A stretch of 64,000 bases of DNA from Gilliamella sp. Lep-s35 (GCF_009795845.1 NZ_WTEX01000006.1:43363-107362); one strand, 5' to 3'. Positions 18,777 to 28,404 are shown, counted from the first letter of the stretch. Program-made: numbers and translations. Notes: generated by a model from the sequence alone, not told the origin.

Positions 18777-20156
18777 ATGAATAACATATCTTGGCAAGAT
18801 ATAAGAAAGGTAATTTTAGATTTTCTGCAACAACGGCTTGCCAATAATAGTAATTATAAAAGTGAAACCGCTAAGTTAGAAAAAGCAAAAGAGTTAGGCG
18901 ATCAGGTTGCAGTGAATGAAGCTCAGCAAAAGTTAGCTGAACTCGCTAAACGATTTGATTTTGAAACGTGGATGGAAGATGCCGCTATTCGTCGTATTTC
19001 ATGGCTTCTTATTGCTACCCATATAGCTAAAGGAGTGCACCCGAGCTCGAAGGCTTGTAACGCAAATTACAATACACAGATAAAGCCTAATAACCTGAAT
19101 AATTTAGTATCATCTGCTACAGTGAACACTTTGCCTTTTGATGCCAGTGGCGCTGCGGCTTTAGACATATTTGGGTTTTTAAACCAAGTTGTTAAAAATG
19201 ATATAACAATTTTACAGCTTATTATTAATAATCACCCTGCTGTTCAAGAAGCTTTATCTGATGATAAAAATAAGTCTGCTCTTTATTTGGAAAATTTTAA
19301 GCAGTTACTTAAAGATAATTGGAGTGATGCGCAGGCTTCGGAACTTAATAAGCAATTTTTCTGGCCGAATAGTGAAGAAACTTATTTGTCACAGCATGAA
19401 AATAATTATCGCTTACTGATTCCACTACATCCTAGTGCTTTGTGCCATTTGGTTTATCAAAAGGTACAAACCCGATTTTCGGAAGAAAATAAAAATGCAC
19501 GAGAATTGCGTAGAAAAAAAGATGTTGAGCATCAGCCCTATATTTCTTTTCATGATCTTGCTGTTGTCAAACTAGGTGGCAGTAATGCTCAAAATGCAAG
19601 CCAACTTATTGGTAGTCAAATGGGACGTAATTTTTTGTTACCTTCCATGCCACCTAAATTTCAAGAATCTCAATTTCCATCGATTTCCAAACACCAAAAA
19701 ACAATTTTCAATAATACACTGCAATATTTTTGCCGATTTGGTTTTAAATTACTGTTTGATATGGTTAAGGCGCCCAAAAATATTGTAGAAGAAAGAGATG
19801 ATCGTAAAGATGCATTTGCGGTGATTTTATCATTACTACTTAAGTTTGCTCGTCATATTCAAACTACTCAACCAGCCGGTTGGAGCCGTGATTATTCACT
19901 CAATTTTAATGAAAAACTTTGGCTTGATCCACAGCGAGCACAATTAGAGAATGAAGAGGATTTTAAAAAACAGTATGAACAAGGTGATTGGCAACAAAGT
20001 CTAGAAAAGCTTTTTGCAACTTGGGTTCAAACTATTTTAAAAGAGAAATTCAAAAATATTAAACAGCAATTTGCCGATCCGGAATTTAGTGAATGGCGCC
20101 GTGAATTTAGATCTGCGGTGAAAGCAAGTCAACGTAAACGGGAGGGAATCTTTTAA
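18777..20156 (+). CDS. csy1: Type I-F Csy1 (Cas8f), large subunit
   Basis: Cas8f forms the tail of the Csy surveillance complex with Csy2, contacts the crRNA 5' handle and reads the CC PAM. The 459-aa length is near the family norm. Recognisable family stretches are FETWMEDAAIRRISWLLIATHIAKGVHPSSKA (about residues 62-93), LIPLHPSALCHLVYQ (about 221-235) and QLIGSQMGRNFLLPSMPP (about 280-297). The N-terminal 60 residues are helical and Lys/Glu-rich. Its stop codon overlaps the csy2 start by one base. Upstream lies a 421-bp regulatory gap with the mini-CRISPR. Confidence 0.92.
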   Translation: MNNISWQDIRKVILDFLQQRLANNSNYKSETAKLEKAKELGDQVAVNEAQQKLAELAKRFDFETWMEDAAIRRISWLLIATHIAKGVHPSSKACNANYNTQIKPNNLNNLVSSATVNTLPFDASGAAALDIFGFLNQVVKNDITILQLIINNHPAVQEALSDDKNKSALYLENFKQLLKDNWSDAQASELNKQFFWPNSEETYLSQHENNYRLLIPLHPSALCHLVYQKVQTRFSEENKNARELRRKKDVEHQPYISFHDLAVVKLGGSNAQNASQLIGSQMGRNFLLPSMPPKFQESQFPSISKHQKTIFNNTLQYFCRFGFKLLFDMVKAPKNIVEERDDRKDAFAVILSLLLKFARHIQTTQPAGWSRDYSLNFNEKLWLDPQRAQLENEEDFKKQYEQGDWQQSLEKLFATWVQTILKEKFKNIKQQFADPEFSEWRREFRSAVKASQRKREGIF

Positions 20157-21079
20157 TGGCATTACCAGATTATTATTTATTTTTTGATCATGTCAAAATT
20201 CATAATGCTAATGCAATTTCTAGCCCATTAACGTATGGATTTCCTGCTATTTCGGGATTTTTAGGCGCTATTCATGCTTTAAGTCGTAAAATTGAATCAG
20301 AAAATCCTATTTATTTAGATGGTGTGTTAATCGCATGTCATGAATGTGATGTACAAGTTTATCGGCCAAACAACTATGCGGATTATACGTTTCGATTAAC
20401 TCGCAATCCGTTGGCCAAAAACGGTAGTACTCGTTCAATTATTGAAGAAGGTCGAGTACATCTTGATGTATCATTATTAATTGAAGTAAGAATAGAAGAT
20501 TTAGAAACATTATATGACGCCGAGCAACAGAAAGCCTTTATCCAACAGATGAAACAAAAACTTTACCAACAACGTATAGCTGGTGGTCATGTAGTATCTA
20601 TAGGGGATGTCAAGTTAATTTCTTCTGATGAATCAGATGCTGATTTAGCTAATTTGCTATTACCCGCATTTATTTTAGTTGAAGCACCACAAGATTTACA
20701 AGATATCACTACTGAATTACAGCAACAAGATCCTAATGCTACAGCGCTTGATGCCTTGATTGAAACAGCGATATTGCATCATCATCCACAAGAAAAAGAT
20801 CACTGGCAAACCACATCGGTTAAACAAGGTCGTGGTTGGCTTGTTCCTTTGCATTTGGGTTATCAAGCTATTTCACCGTTATTTTCAGCGGGTAAGGTTG
20901 AACATGCGCGCAGTAATGAGCATGCCACGCAATTTGTGGAGTGTATTTATGGGCTTGGTAAATGGGTCTTTCCTTTACGCTTGAAAGAGAGTTTATCACA
21001 GGCTTTTTGGCGTTATAAATGCAGTGAATTGCAATCTAATGATGCAGAAATTTATATTATCAATCAAGAAACTAATTAA
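20156..21079 (+). CDS. csy2: Type I-F Csy2 (Cas5f)
   Basis: Csy2 caps the crRNA 5' handle and pairs with Csy1 at the tail of the Csy complex. The 307-aa protein opens with YLFFDHVKIHNANAISSPLT and YGFPAISGFLGAIHALSRKI, the typical Cas5f start, and ends in the usual mixed beta C-terminus containing GRGWLVPLHLGYQAISP. Length is normal. It overlaps csy1 by 1 nt and csy3 follows after 35 bp, so the genes form one operon. Confidence 0.93.
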   Translation: MALPDYYLFFDHVKIHNANAISSPLTYGFPAISGFLGAIHALSRKIESENPIYLDGVLIACHECDVQVYRPNNYADYTFRLTRNPLAKNGSTRSIIEEGRVHLDVSLLIEVRIEDLETLYDAEQQKAFIQQMKQKLYQQRIAGGHVVSIGDVKLISSDESDADLANLLLPAFILVEAPQDLQDITTELQQQDPNATALDALIETAILHHHPQEKDHWQTTSVKQGRGWLVPLHLGYQAISPLFSAGKVEHARSNEHATQFVECIYGLGKWVFPLRLKESLSQAFWRYKCSELQSNDAEIYIINQETN

Positions 21080-21114
21080 GTAAATTTAGAAAATTATAGA
21101 CTAAGGAATACATT

Positions 21115-22125
21115 ATGAGTAAAGATAAAATGACAACCGCAAGTGTACTTGCTTTTGAACGTAGTTTTGATATTTCAGATGCAATTTTTGCACAGCAAAG
21201 TAATACAGATACCAATAAATTATCTCCTGTTGTAGTTACTGAAAAATCAGTCCGAGGCACTATTTCAAATCGTCTTAAAAATGCAGTGGCAAACGATCCA
21301 ACCAAATTAGATGCTGAAATACAAAAACCAAATTTACAAACAGTAGATGTCGCTTCGTTAGATGCCGATAAAGATACTTTGATCGTTACATGGAGCTGTA
21401 AAGTGTTGCCATTTTTAGGTAAACCATCAGTGTGTAATGAGCTTGAATATCAAAAAGAATTAGAAAAAACAACGCAGGGTTATATTCAAACGCAAGGAAT
21501 GACAGCACTAGCTAAGCGTTATGCTATTAATATCTTAAATGGTCGTTGGTTATGGCGTAACCGTATGGCTGCAGAGCAAATTAGCCTTTCGATTACTCGA
21601 AAAGATGATAAAAAGCCAATGATTGAAGTCAATGATGTTAAACAATATCAACTAAACTCATTTGATTATGATGATAAATCGGTGAATGATCTTGCCAAAC
21701 TGATTGAAGCAGGATTATGTGGTAAAGAGTTTGTGATTTTTAACGTTGAAGCCAAACTGAAGATGGGCTTAGGTCAAGAAGTCTACCCGTCACAAGAATT
21801 AATTCTAGATACTGGCAAAACTAAAAGTAAAGTATTGTATGAGAAGAACAAACAAGCGGCCATGCATTCACAAAAAATCAGTAATGCAATTCGAACTATC
21901 GACACTTGGTATGACGATAATGTCCAATTTCCAATAGCGATAGAACCATATGGTTCGGTCACCTCAATGGGACATGCCTTCCGACAACCAAAACAGAAAT
22001 TAGACTTTTATACCCTATTTGATAATTGGGTATTAAAAGGTGAAAAACCATTGCTTGAGCAACAACATTATGTGATTGCGGTATTAATTCGTGGTGGTGT
22101 TTTTGGTGCTAGTGGCAAGGAGTAA
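21115..22125 (+). CDS. csy3: Type I-F Csy3 (Cas7f), backbone subunit
   Basis: Six copies of Csy3 coat the crRNA spacer and form the Csy filament. The 336-aa protein shows the family N-terminus (SVLAFERSFDISDAIF), NILNGRWLWRNRMAAEQI in the middle and SVTSMGHAFRQPKQKLDFYT near residue 280. Length and order are standard. A ribosome-binding site (AAGGAA) precedes the ATG. csy4 follows after only 5 bp. Confidence 0.95.
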   Translation: MSKDKMTTASVLAFERSFDISDAIFAQQSNTDTNKLSPVVVTEKSVRGTISNRLKNAVANDPTKLDAEIQKPNLQTVDVASLDADKDTLIVTWSCKVLPFLGKPSVCNELEYQKELEKTTQGYIQTQGMTALAKRYAINILNGRWLWRNRMAAEQISLSITRKDDKKPMIEVNDVKQYQLNSFDYDDKSVNDLAKLIEAGLCGKEFVIFNVEAKLKMGLGQEVYPSQELILDTGKTKSKVLYEKNKQAAMHSQKISNAIRTIDTWYDDNVQFPIAIEPYGSVTSMGHAFRQPKQKLDFYTLFDNWVLKGEKPLLEQQHYVIAVLIRGGVFGASGKE

Positions 22126-22130
22126 ATAAT

Positions 22131-22700
22131 ATGCACTCACACTATTTAGAGCTGCGAGCTATTTCGCAAATTGAGATAACCGAGGTGGACGTGATGAATC
22201 AAGTCATGCAGTCACTGCACCAAATCTTGGTTAATCAACAAGGAAATATCGCAATTAGTTTTCCTTGTTACAATGTGCACCGAACATTAGGCGGAGTGAT
22301 TCGCCTATTTGGTACCGAGCAGGAATTGCAAAAATTTAAAGCAGATATACAGCAAAAATCATCGATTAGTGATTATGCTTTATTGATGCCTATCACTGTA
22401 GTACCGACGACGATAAAAGGCTATTTACGTTTTAGCCGTGTCAATCCTAAAGGTCAGAGTGCGTTAAGGCGTGCCGAAAAAAGATTAACAGCACAAGGTA
22501 AATGGACACCTGAAGTGAAAAATAAAATGATTGAAAAGTGGGGAAGTGTTCATTTGCAATACCCACATCTTCATTTGAATAGTAAAAGTACAGGGCAAAA
22601 ATTTATTTTGTGGATAAAGCAAGAAAAATGCCTAGAGCCAGTGCAAGGCACATTTAATAGCTATGGATTAAGCCAAACAGCCACTGTTCCTGATTTTTAA
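22131..22700 (+). CDS. csy4: Type I-F Csy4 (Cas6f), crRNA-processing endoribonuclease
   Basis: Csy4 cuts the pre-crRNA at the base of the repeat hairpin and stays bound to the 3' stem. The 189-aa protein begins HYLELRAISQIEITEVDVMN and carries His30 in SLHQIL, which lines up with the catalytic His29 of the Pseudomonas enzyme. An RFSRVNPKG-type arginine-rich region (about residues 102-110) follows, with KRLTAQGKW after it, and these lie where the RNA-contacting helix is expected. The array repeats it must cut have lost one conserved stem pair (see findings). Confidence 0.93.
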   Translation: MHSHYLELRAISQIEITEVDVMNQVMQSLHQILVNQQGNIAISFPCYNVHRTLGGVIRLFGTEQELQKFKADIQQKSSISDYALLMPITVVPTTIKGYLRFSRVNPKGQSALRRAEKRLTAQGKWTPEVKNKMIEKWGSVHLQYPHLHLNSKSTGQKFILWIKQEKCLEPVQGTFNSYGLSQTATVPDF

Positions 22701-22837
22701 ATTTCTAACCCTTTTTTTGGGGATGATTTTAACATATTGATTATTATTGATATTAAAATAGACTCAAAAAAAGGGTAGAAATTGGGTAAAGTGCAGTATG
22801 CTCTTTTACAATAAGGCTCTATTGAGATAAAATTCTA
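22701..22837 (+). promoter_or_regulatory. CRISPR leader
   Basis: This 137-bp AT-rich segment lies between csy4 and the first repeat, on the side expected for a leader because the far end of the array is degenerate. It holds a long near-perfect inverted repeat: 22700-22719 pairs with 22765-22783 (AATTTCTA and seven T between C and G runs), one base unpaired. A candidate -10 TACAAT lies at 22807-22812, 26 bp before repeat 1. Confidence 0.6.
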
Positions 22838-23805
22838 CTTCAATGCCGTGTAGGCAGTTTAGAAACATGATTTGGGGCAATGAACCCTTTGTCAACGCTT
22901 CAATGCCGTGTAGGCAGTTTAGAAAAATTGAGACCTGACTCCGATGCTCCAATTTGACTTCAATACCGTGTAGGCAGTTTAGAAAATGTCATTACCGAAA
23001 TTACGTAAGTATTCGATCTTCAATGCCGTGTAGGCAGTTTAGAAAATTTTACCGCCATTAAATATTATTGAAAGGGTCTTCAATGCCGTGTAGGCAGTTT
23101 AGAAAAATGTATCCATCGATACCGCCACTTTGATTTACTTCAATGCCGTGTAGGCAGTTTAGAAAATGGGAGTCTCACCCTCGTCGAATGTTACGACCTT
23201 CAATGCCGTGTAGGCAGTTTAGAAATGAATGTCAAGGTGTTTATAAAAATTTTATTTCTTCAATGCCGTGTAGGCAGTTTAGAAATGTTGATGCTTGAGT
23301 TAGCAAAACTTCAAATCCTTCAATGCCGTGTAGGCAGTTTAGAAAGATTTGTGATTGTTACATGCTGAACATTGCTTCTTCAATGCCGTGTAGGCAGTTT
23401 AGAAAACGTTGGCAACCGTATGCACAAAGTTATATTGCTTCAATGCCGTGTAGGCAGTTTAGAAAATCGCGCACCGTTGTACATTCTTGCTTCAGAGCTT
23501 CAATGCTGTGTAGGCAGTTTAGAAAGTGCTGTGAGTTGATGCTAGGTAATTGTGATACTTCAATGCCGTGTAGGCAGTTTAGAAATGCAGAGTGTTTTGC
23601 AACCCATTCATTTGTATCTTCAATGCCGTGTAGGCAGTTTAGAAATACCCAATGACGATAACACCAAGCTCGTGTAACTTCAATGCCGTGTAGGCAGTTT
23701 AGAAATGTTGATAGGGCACCATAACCAACACCGCCTACTTCAATGCCGTGTAGGCAGTTTAGAAATTGTTCAGATTTAAATAGCATCATTGTTGTAACTT
23801 CAATA
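22838..23805 (+). CRISPR. Type I-F CRISPR array, 16 repeats and 16 spacers
   Basis: Sixteen 28-bp repeats (core TGCCGTGTAGGCA, ending TTTAGAAA) occur every 60 bp from 22838 to 23738, each separated by 32-bp spacers. Repeat 3 (22958) carries ACC for GCC and repeat 12 (23498) CTG for CCG. The 16th spacer (23766-23797) is followed only by a truncated repeat (CTTCAAT, 23798-23804). The repeat sense and the decayed end put the leader at the csy4 side. All spacers differ. None matched another part of the window by eye. Two apparent ORFs across the array are repeat artefacts. Confidence 0.98.
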
Positions 23806-24189
23806 ATCATTAAGTCCCACAATATAACCCTTTCAATGTGGTTTAACCGTATTATAAAAGTGAATAAATCGCTTAAACTTTTGTTTTCTTTTTTTGAATA
23901 TTTGTTGATTATGCTAGATTTCAATTAAAGTCTGTATCGCTTTTTTTGGCTTTTTTAATCTTGAAACGGTATAGAATCCTGAATATTTTTTACAAAAATA
24001 TAACCTAAAAAGTAAACAGTTCAACTTTAGCTAAATCAGTGATGGTTAGCTTTGTTTATGATATCAGCGCCATATCTCTTGTATGTGATATGGCGTTAGT
24101 TTGCTTTTTTATGGATATTTATTATCGTAGTGTCTTAAATTACTGTAAAAAAGAAATAATTACTACACATTATTAGTATAATAAGATCA
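23806..24189. other. Non-coding gap between array and flhA
   Basis: These 384 AT-rich bases carry no convincing gene. A very degenerate repeat-like stretch at 23831-23858 matches the array repeat at 18 of 28 positions but is out of the 60-bp register. A hairpin lies near 24068-24100. Confidence 0.5.
24069..24112 (+). terminator. Terminator-like hairpin downstream of the CRISPR array
   Basis: CGCCATATC pairs perfectly with GATATGGCG about 10 nt later, and the plus strand then runs into TTTGCTTTTTT. On the plus strand this would end array transcription before the convergent flhA. On the minus strand it lies just beyond the flhA stop but has no U run. Confidence 0.65.
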
Positions 24190-26274
24190 CTATTCAGCCC
24201 CAATTTGCGTACTCACTTTTATCTCTCTGTTATCGGTAATTTCTAAATTCGATAGCACCGCTAATTGAGGAAAATTAGGTCTTAAAAATTGTGAAAGCAT
24301 TGGCCTTAATGTATGGTTTACTAATAATACAGGTGGTGCACCAATAGCTTCTTGTTGATTAAGCGCTATTTGTAGTTGCTCAATAATATGTTCAGCAAGC
24401 CCTGGTTCAAAATTGCTGGTATTTTGCAGTGCTTGTAATAATAAACGTTCTAAGTTGATATTTAACCCTATTACATTGATTGGGTCTGTACCTGGGAACC
24501 ATTGTTGTGTAATTACTCTACCTAATGCTATTCTTACTATACTAAGTAATTGATAAACATCATTTTGAATTGGTGCATGTTCACAGATTGTTTCAATGAT
24601 GGTTCGCATATCACGAATTGAAACCTTTTCTGCGATCAAGTTTTGCAGTATTTTATGGAAAGTGGTTAATGTTACAACATTAGGAATAAAATCTTCTACT
24701 AATTTGGGAATCTCTTGTTTTATTCTGTCTAATAGCTCTTGGGTTTCTAATCGACCTAATAAATCGCTAGCAAACTGTTGTAGTAAATGATTAAAATGAG
24801 TAGCGATCATGGTGCTTGTATCTACGACGGTATACCCTAATATTTGCGCATTTTCTTTATTGCTTTCATCTATCCAAACCGCAGGTAATCCAAAAGCTGG
24901 CTCAGTTGTTGGAGTGCCTTCAATGGTTTCTGCTACATTACCGGGGTTAATAGCTAACCATTTATTATTAACAATTTCACCTTTACCAATTTCTCCCCCT
25001 TTTATGAAGATTTTATATTGATAAGGTGCTAATGAAAGATTGTCTCTTATATGCACTTGTGGTGGTAAAAAGCCAAGTGTTTGAGCAAATTTTTTCCGTA
25101 AACTGCGGATCCTTCCAAGCAACTCGCCATTTTGAGTTTGATCTACCATTGGGATTAGTCCGTATCCTACCTCCATAGCTAAGATATCTTCAATATTAAC
25201 ATCTGACCAAGTTGCTTCAATGTTGGCTGGCATGGTTGCCTGTACTTCTTTAGTTTTATTTGTGATTTGTGGTTCAGTTTTTTTCTGTTTTATTAGCCAC
25301 CAAGCGATAATAGATAAAAAAGCAGTAAATAATAAAAATACAAGATTCGGCATTCCTGGAATTAGTCCTAATAAGCCAATCACCACTGCAGTTAAAATAA
25401 GGACTTGTGGATTATTAAATAGCTGCTTGAGCATCTGTTCGCTGACATTTTCTTGCGATGTGACTCGTGTAACAATAACACCAGCGGCAGTTGAGATAAT
25501 CAGTGAAGGAATTTGTGCAACTAAACCATCACCAATGGTGAGTAAAACATAAGTCTTGCTAGCATCTGAAAATGGCATACCGTGTTGAACCATACCAACT
25601 AGTAAGCCTCCGATAATGGTAATTGCCATTATTAGTAATCCAGCAATGGCATCACCGCGTACAAATTTACTTGCTCCATCCATTGAACCATAAAAATCAG
25701 CCTCTTGTGTAACTTCGGCACGGCGTGCTTTGGCTTCATCTTCTCCAATTAGACCTGCGTTAAGATCAGCATCAATTGCCATTTGTTTACCTGGCATACC
25801 GTCTAATGCAAAGCGTGCGCCAACTTCGGCGATTCTTCCTGCTCCTTTAGTAATAACCATAAAGTTAATAATGACTAAAATAATAAACACCACAATACCG
25901 ATAGCAAAGTTACCCCCTACTAAAAAGTGGCCAAAGGCTTCAATAACGCGCCCAGCGGCGTCACTACCTGTATGTCCTTTTAATAACACAACTCGCGTTG
26001 AAGCGACATTTAATGATAGCCGTAATAAAGTTGCAAAAAGTAAGATAGTTGGAAATGCAGCAAAATCAAGCACACGTTTAGTAAACAATGCGACTATCAA
26101 GATAACAATTGATAACGTAATATTAAATGTAAAAAACAGGTCCAAAATAAATGCAGGCAGGGGTAATACCATCATCGAAAGAATCAATAAAATTAGCAAA
26201 GGACCAGCTAAGATTTGATAACGACCATTTTTTGTATTATTTGATAATAAATTAAGTAGTTTAGATTTAATCAT
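24190..26274 (-). CDS. flhA: Flagellar export gate protein FlhA
   Basis: FlhA forms the nonameric export gate of the flagellar type III apparatus. The 694-aa protein has about eight membrane helices in the first 320 residues, the FHIPEP-family signature region (RFALDGMPGKQMAIDADLNAG, about residues 147-167, here split by eye into RFALDGMPGKQ and MAIDADLNAG), and the large cytoplasmic C-terminal domain that docks chaperone-substrate complexes. Full length. flhB lies 17 bp upstream in the same direction. Confidence 0.97.
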   Translation of the reverse strand: MIKSKLLNLLSNNTKNGRYQILAGPLLILLILSMMVLPLPAFILDLFFTFNITLSIVILIVALFTKRVLDFAAFPTILLFATLLRLSLNVASTRVVLLKGHTGSDAAGRVIEAFGHFLVGGNFAIGIVVFIILVIINFMVITKGAGRIAEVGARFALDGMPGKQMAIDADLNAGLIGEDEAKARRAEVTQEADFYGSMDGASKFVRGDAIAGLLIMAITIIGGLLVGMVQHGMPFSDASKTYVLLTIGDGLVAQIPSLIISTAAGVIVTRVTSQENVSEQMLKQLFNNPQVLILTAVVIGLLGLIPGMPNLVFLLFTAFLSIIAWWLIKQKKTEPQITNKTKEVQATMPANIEATWSDVNIEDILAMEVGYGLIPMVDQTQNGELLGRIRSLRKKFAQTLGFLPPQVHIRDNLSLAPYQYKIFIKGGEIGKGEIVNNKWLAINPGNVAETIEGTPTTEPAFGLPAVWIDESNKENAQILGYTVVDTSTMIATHFNHLLQQFASDLLGRLETQELLDRIKQEIPKLVEDFIPNVVTLTTFHKILQNLIAEKVSIRDMRTIIETICEHAPIQNDVYQLLSIVRIALGRVITQQWFPGTDPINVIGLNINLERLLLQALQNTSNFEPGLAEHIIEQLQIALNQQEAIGAPPVLLVNHTLRPMLSQFLRPNFPQLAVLSNLEITDNREIKVSTQIGAE

Positions 26275-26291
26275 AAGACTAGTTATTACCT

Positions 26292-27419
26292 TTATTTATT
26301 TACGGATAGTGATTCAGGTATGGGTAAATTATTTGGCGCTATTGGTTTATCGCCACCATATTTATGCCACTGTTTTAATTGATATACCCAAGCTAAAATT
26401 TGCGCAACAGCCGCATATAATTCAATTGGAATAGTTTCGCTTATTTCACCATGACGATACAAAGCCCGCGCAAGTGGAGGAGCTTCTAATTGCGGAATAT
26501 TATGTTCACTGGCAATTTCTTTAATACGTAGCGCAATTTTATCTGTGCCTTTGGCCAATAATTTTGGTGCCATCATTGTTTTTTCATCGTATTGCAGAGC
26601 AACCGCATAATGGGTTGGGTTGGTAACAATGACATTTGCTTTCGGCACATCTTTCATCATACGGCGTCTTGCCATTGCTTGTTGCATTTGACGAATTCGC
26701 CCTTTGATTTGCGGATTACCTTCTTGTTCTTTAAATTCATCTTTAATCTCTTGTTTTGACATTTTTAATTTTTTCAAATTACTCCAAATTTGATAAAAGA
26801 TATCAAAACCGACCATTGGTACTAAAGCGATAACACTAAGAATCCCACAAAGAATAACTAATTGTGTTGATTTGGCTAATGCATTATTTAAATACATATT
26901 AGGTAATGAGAGCATGTCATAAAAATGATGCATTAAAAACAGTGTTGAAGTTATAGTAATTAGTATTACTTTAAGCACACTCTTTAACAATTCAGAAAGA
27001 ACTCTAGTGCTAAATAACCTGCCAAATCCTGATATTGGATTGAGTTTTTTAAAATTAGGTTTAATTGATTGTAGACTAAATAGTAATCCGCCAACACAAA
27101 GTGGTGCAAATATAGCAATAATAACTAACCCCAAAAAAATTGGTAAAACTGCCCAAAAACCATGGATTAATAAGTTAACTAAATTAAAGACCATTAATCT
27201 GTCATCAGTTTTATACGAAACCTTGATTGCAGTTTTTATCATTGTGATTAATTGGTTAACTAAATGTGATCCCATTACTGCAAATAAAAAGATACCTATT
27301 AACAATATTAACAGAGAAGTTAATTCTCGAGATCTTGGGATCTGTCCCTTTTCTTTAGCCTTTTTAATTTTGCTATCGGTAGGTTGTTCACTTTTATCTA
27401 GATCACTATCGTCAGCCAT
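26292..27419 (-). CDS. flhB: Flagellar export switch protein FlhB
   Basis: FlhB switches the export apparatus from rod/hook to filament substrates. The 375-aa protein has the acidic-basic N-terminus typical of the family (DKSEQPTDSKIKKAKEKGQI), four membrane helices, and a cytoplasmic domain with the autocleavage motif NPTH at about residue 267 in VIVTNPTHYAVALQY. It is the first gene of a flhBA operon, and the 150 bp upstream separate it from flgN. Confidence 0.97.
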   Translation of the reverse strand: MADDSDLDKSEQPTDSKIKKAKEKGQIPRSRELTSLLILLIGIFLFAVMGSHLVNQLITMIKTAIKVSYKTDDRLMVFNLVNLLIHGFWAVLPIFLGLVIIAIFAPLCVGGLLFSLQSIKPNFKKLNPISGFGRLFSTRVLSELLKSVLKVILITITSTLFLMHHFYDMLSLPNMYLNNALAKSTQLVILCGILSVIALVPMVGFDIFYQIWSNLKKLKMSKQEIKDEFKEQEGNPQIKGRIRQMQQAMARRRMMKDVPKANVIVTNPTHYAVALQYDEKTMMAPKLLAKGTDKIALRIKEIASEHNIPQLEAPPLARALYRHGEISETIPIELYAAVAQILAWVYQLKQWHKYGGDKPIAPNNLPIPESLSVNK

Positions 27420-27571
27420 GATGAAATTAAATAAAACTTTATAGTTTGATTAAAATTTACAATGCTAACAGTATGAACTAATTACTCACAAGTTATTGGC
27501 TTAATAAGAGGGTATTTTTGTGGGTATTTATCGAGTTTGCTAACAATAACATCAACAAATATCAATTCTCC

Positions 27572-28006
27572 TTAAACTTTAGCTCGTTTTGATGAGATAA
27601 CATCTGTTTGTTGATAGCCATGATTAGTATAAACTGCTGGGCTATTCATATTTTTAAGATAATTGATCGATTGTTGGGTTATGTTCATACGATTTTGAAT
27701 GATTATCCCGTTATCACGATTTATCTTTGACAATAATACCGTTGTGTTAGTAATTGATAGCCAATGTTCTGCAATTGTTGGGCTTTCTTCATAAGGTGGT
27801 TGAATATTAAATTGTTTACTTAATTTTATACGCTTTTCATCTAGTAACTTTAACTCAATCAGGAGTTGACTTTTTTTATTAATAATTTCATTTAATTGAT
27901 TGGTTAAGCTATTTTCAATTAATAACTTTTGCTCGGTTTGCAAAATTCCTGAAAGTGTTTGTAGCATTTCTGTTATTTTATTTAGGGTATTATTGAGTTC
28001 TATCAT
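27572..28006 (-). CDS. flgN: FlgN-like chaperone for FlgK and FlgL
   Basis: This 144-aa, almost entirely helical protein begins with amphipathic heptads (LNKITEMLQTLSGILQTEQKLL). It has the EKR-like middle helix and a C-terminal tail rich in Asn and Ser, matching FlgN in size. FlgN binds the hook-filament junction proteins FlgK and FlgL before export. Identification rests mostly on its place behind flgM and flgA, as in enterics, because FlgN sequences are poorly conserved. Confidence 0.8.
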   Translation of the reverse strand: MIELNNTLNKITEMLQTLSGILQTEQKLLIENSLTNQLNEIINKKSQLLIELKLLDEKRIKLSKQFNIQPPYEESPTIAEHWLSITNTTVLLSKINRDNGIIIQNRMNITQQSINYLKNMNSPAVYTNHGYQQTDVISSKRAKV

Positions 28007-28032
28007 TTTGTATTCCTATAATTGTCTTATCT

Positions 28033-28326
28033 TCAAACACGTTGTAGTAATTGTTTAATTAATTTATCTGCAATTTTATGTGTATCAATAGCCAAGGTGC
28101 CGTTGGTAATGGCTTGTTTTATTTTTTCAATTTTTTCGATATCAATATCTTGGTCGGTTGAGTGTAAAAGATCCATTGAATGTTGAGTTATGCTTACTTT
28201 AGTACTCACATTCGCACTGTTTTTTGCTTGTACAGATACTGTTTCACTTTTATGTTGCTCATTGACAACACCACGCTTAAGTAGTCCTGATATGGTTGTA
28301 ACGGATTTTGTTGCATCTATACTCAT
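28033..28326 (-). CDS. flgM: Anti-sigma-28 factor FlgM
   Basis: FlgM holds FliA inactive until it is exported through the finished hook-basal body. The 97-aa protein has a disordered Ser/Thr/Val-rich N-terminal half and a C-terminal helical part (IEKIEKIKQAITNGTLAIDT and ADKLIKQLL), the pattern IxxIKxAIxxGxYxIDxxKIAxxLL of the family. A sigma-28-like promoter lies directly upstream, giving the negative feedback known for flgMN. flgN follows after 26 bp. Confidence 0.9.
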   Translation of the reverse strand: MSIDATKSVTTISGLLKRGVVNEQHKSETVSVQAKNSANVSTKVSITQHSMDLLHSTDQDIDIEKIEKIKQAITNGTLAIDTHKIADKLIKQLLQRV

Positions 28327-28374
28327 AAAATACCTTTAATCAAATTGACGATTTAAGTGATTTGTTTAGTTTTA

Positions 28375-28401
28375 TTATCGGCAATAATAAAAAAATCATT
28401 A
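28375..28401 (-). promoter_or_regulatory. Sigma-28 (FliA) promoter of flgMN
   Basis: On the minus strand the perfect -10 element GCCGATAA (28375-28382) has a TAAT at 28398-28401, 15 bp upstream, where consensus is TAAA. It lies about 50 bp before the flgM start. Confidence 0.7.
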
Positions 28402-28404
28402 ATA

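Noticed and set aside
23323..23924. Two apparent ORFs on opposite strands with repeated MPCRQFRK and FLNCLHGIE units
   Set aside because: They are translations of the 60-bp CRISPR periodicity; the repeated peptide is the repeat itself and the rest is spacer.
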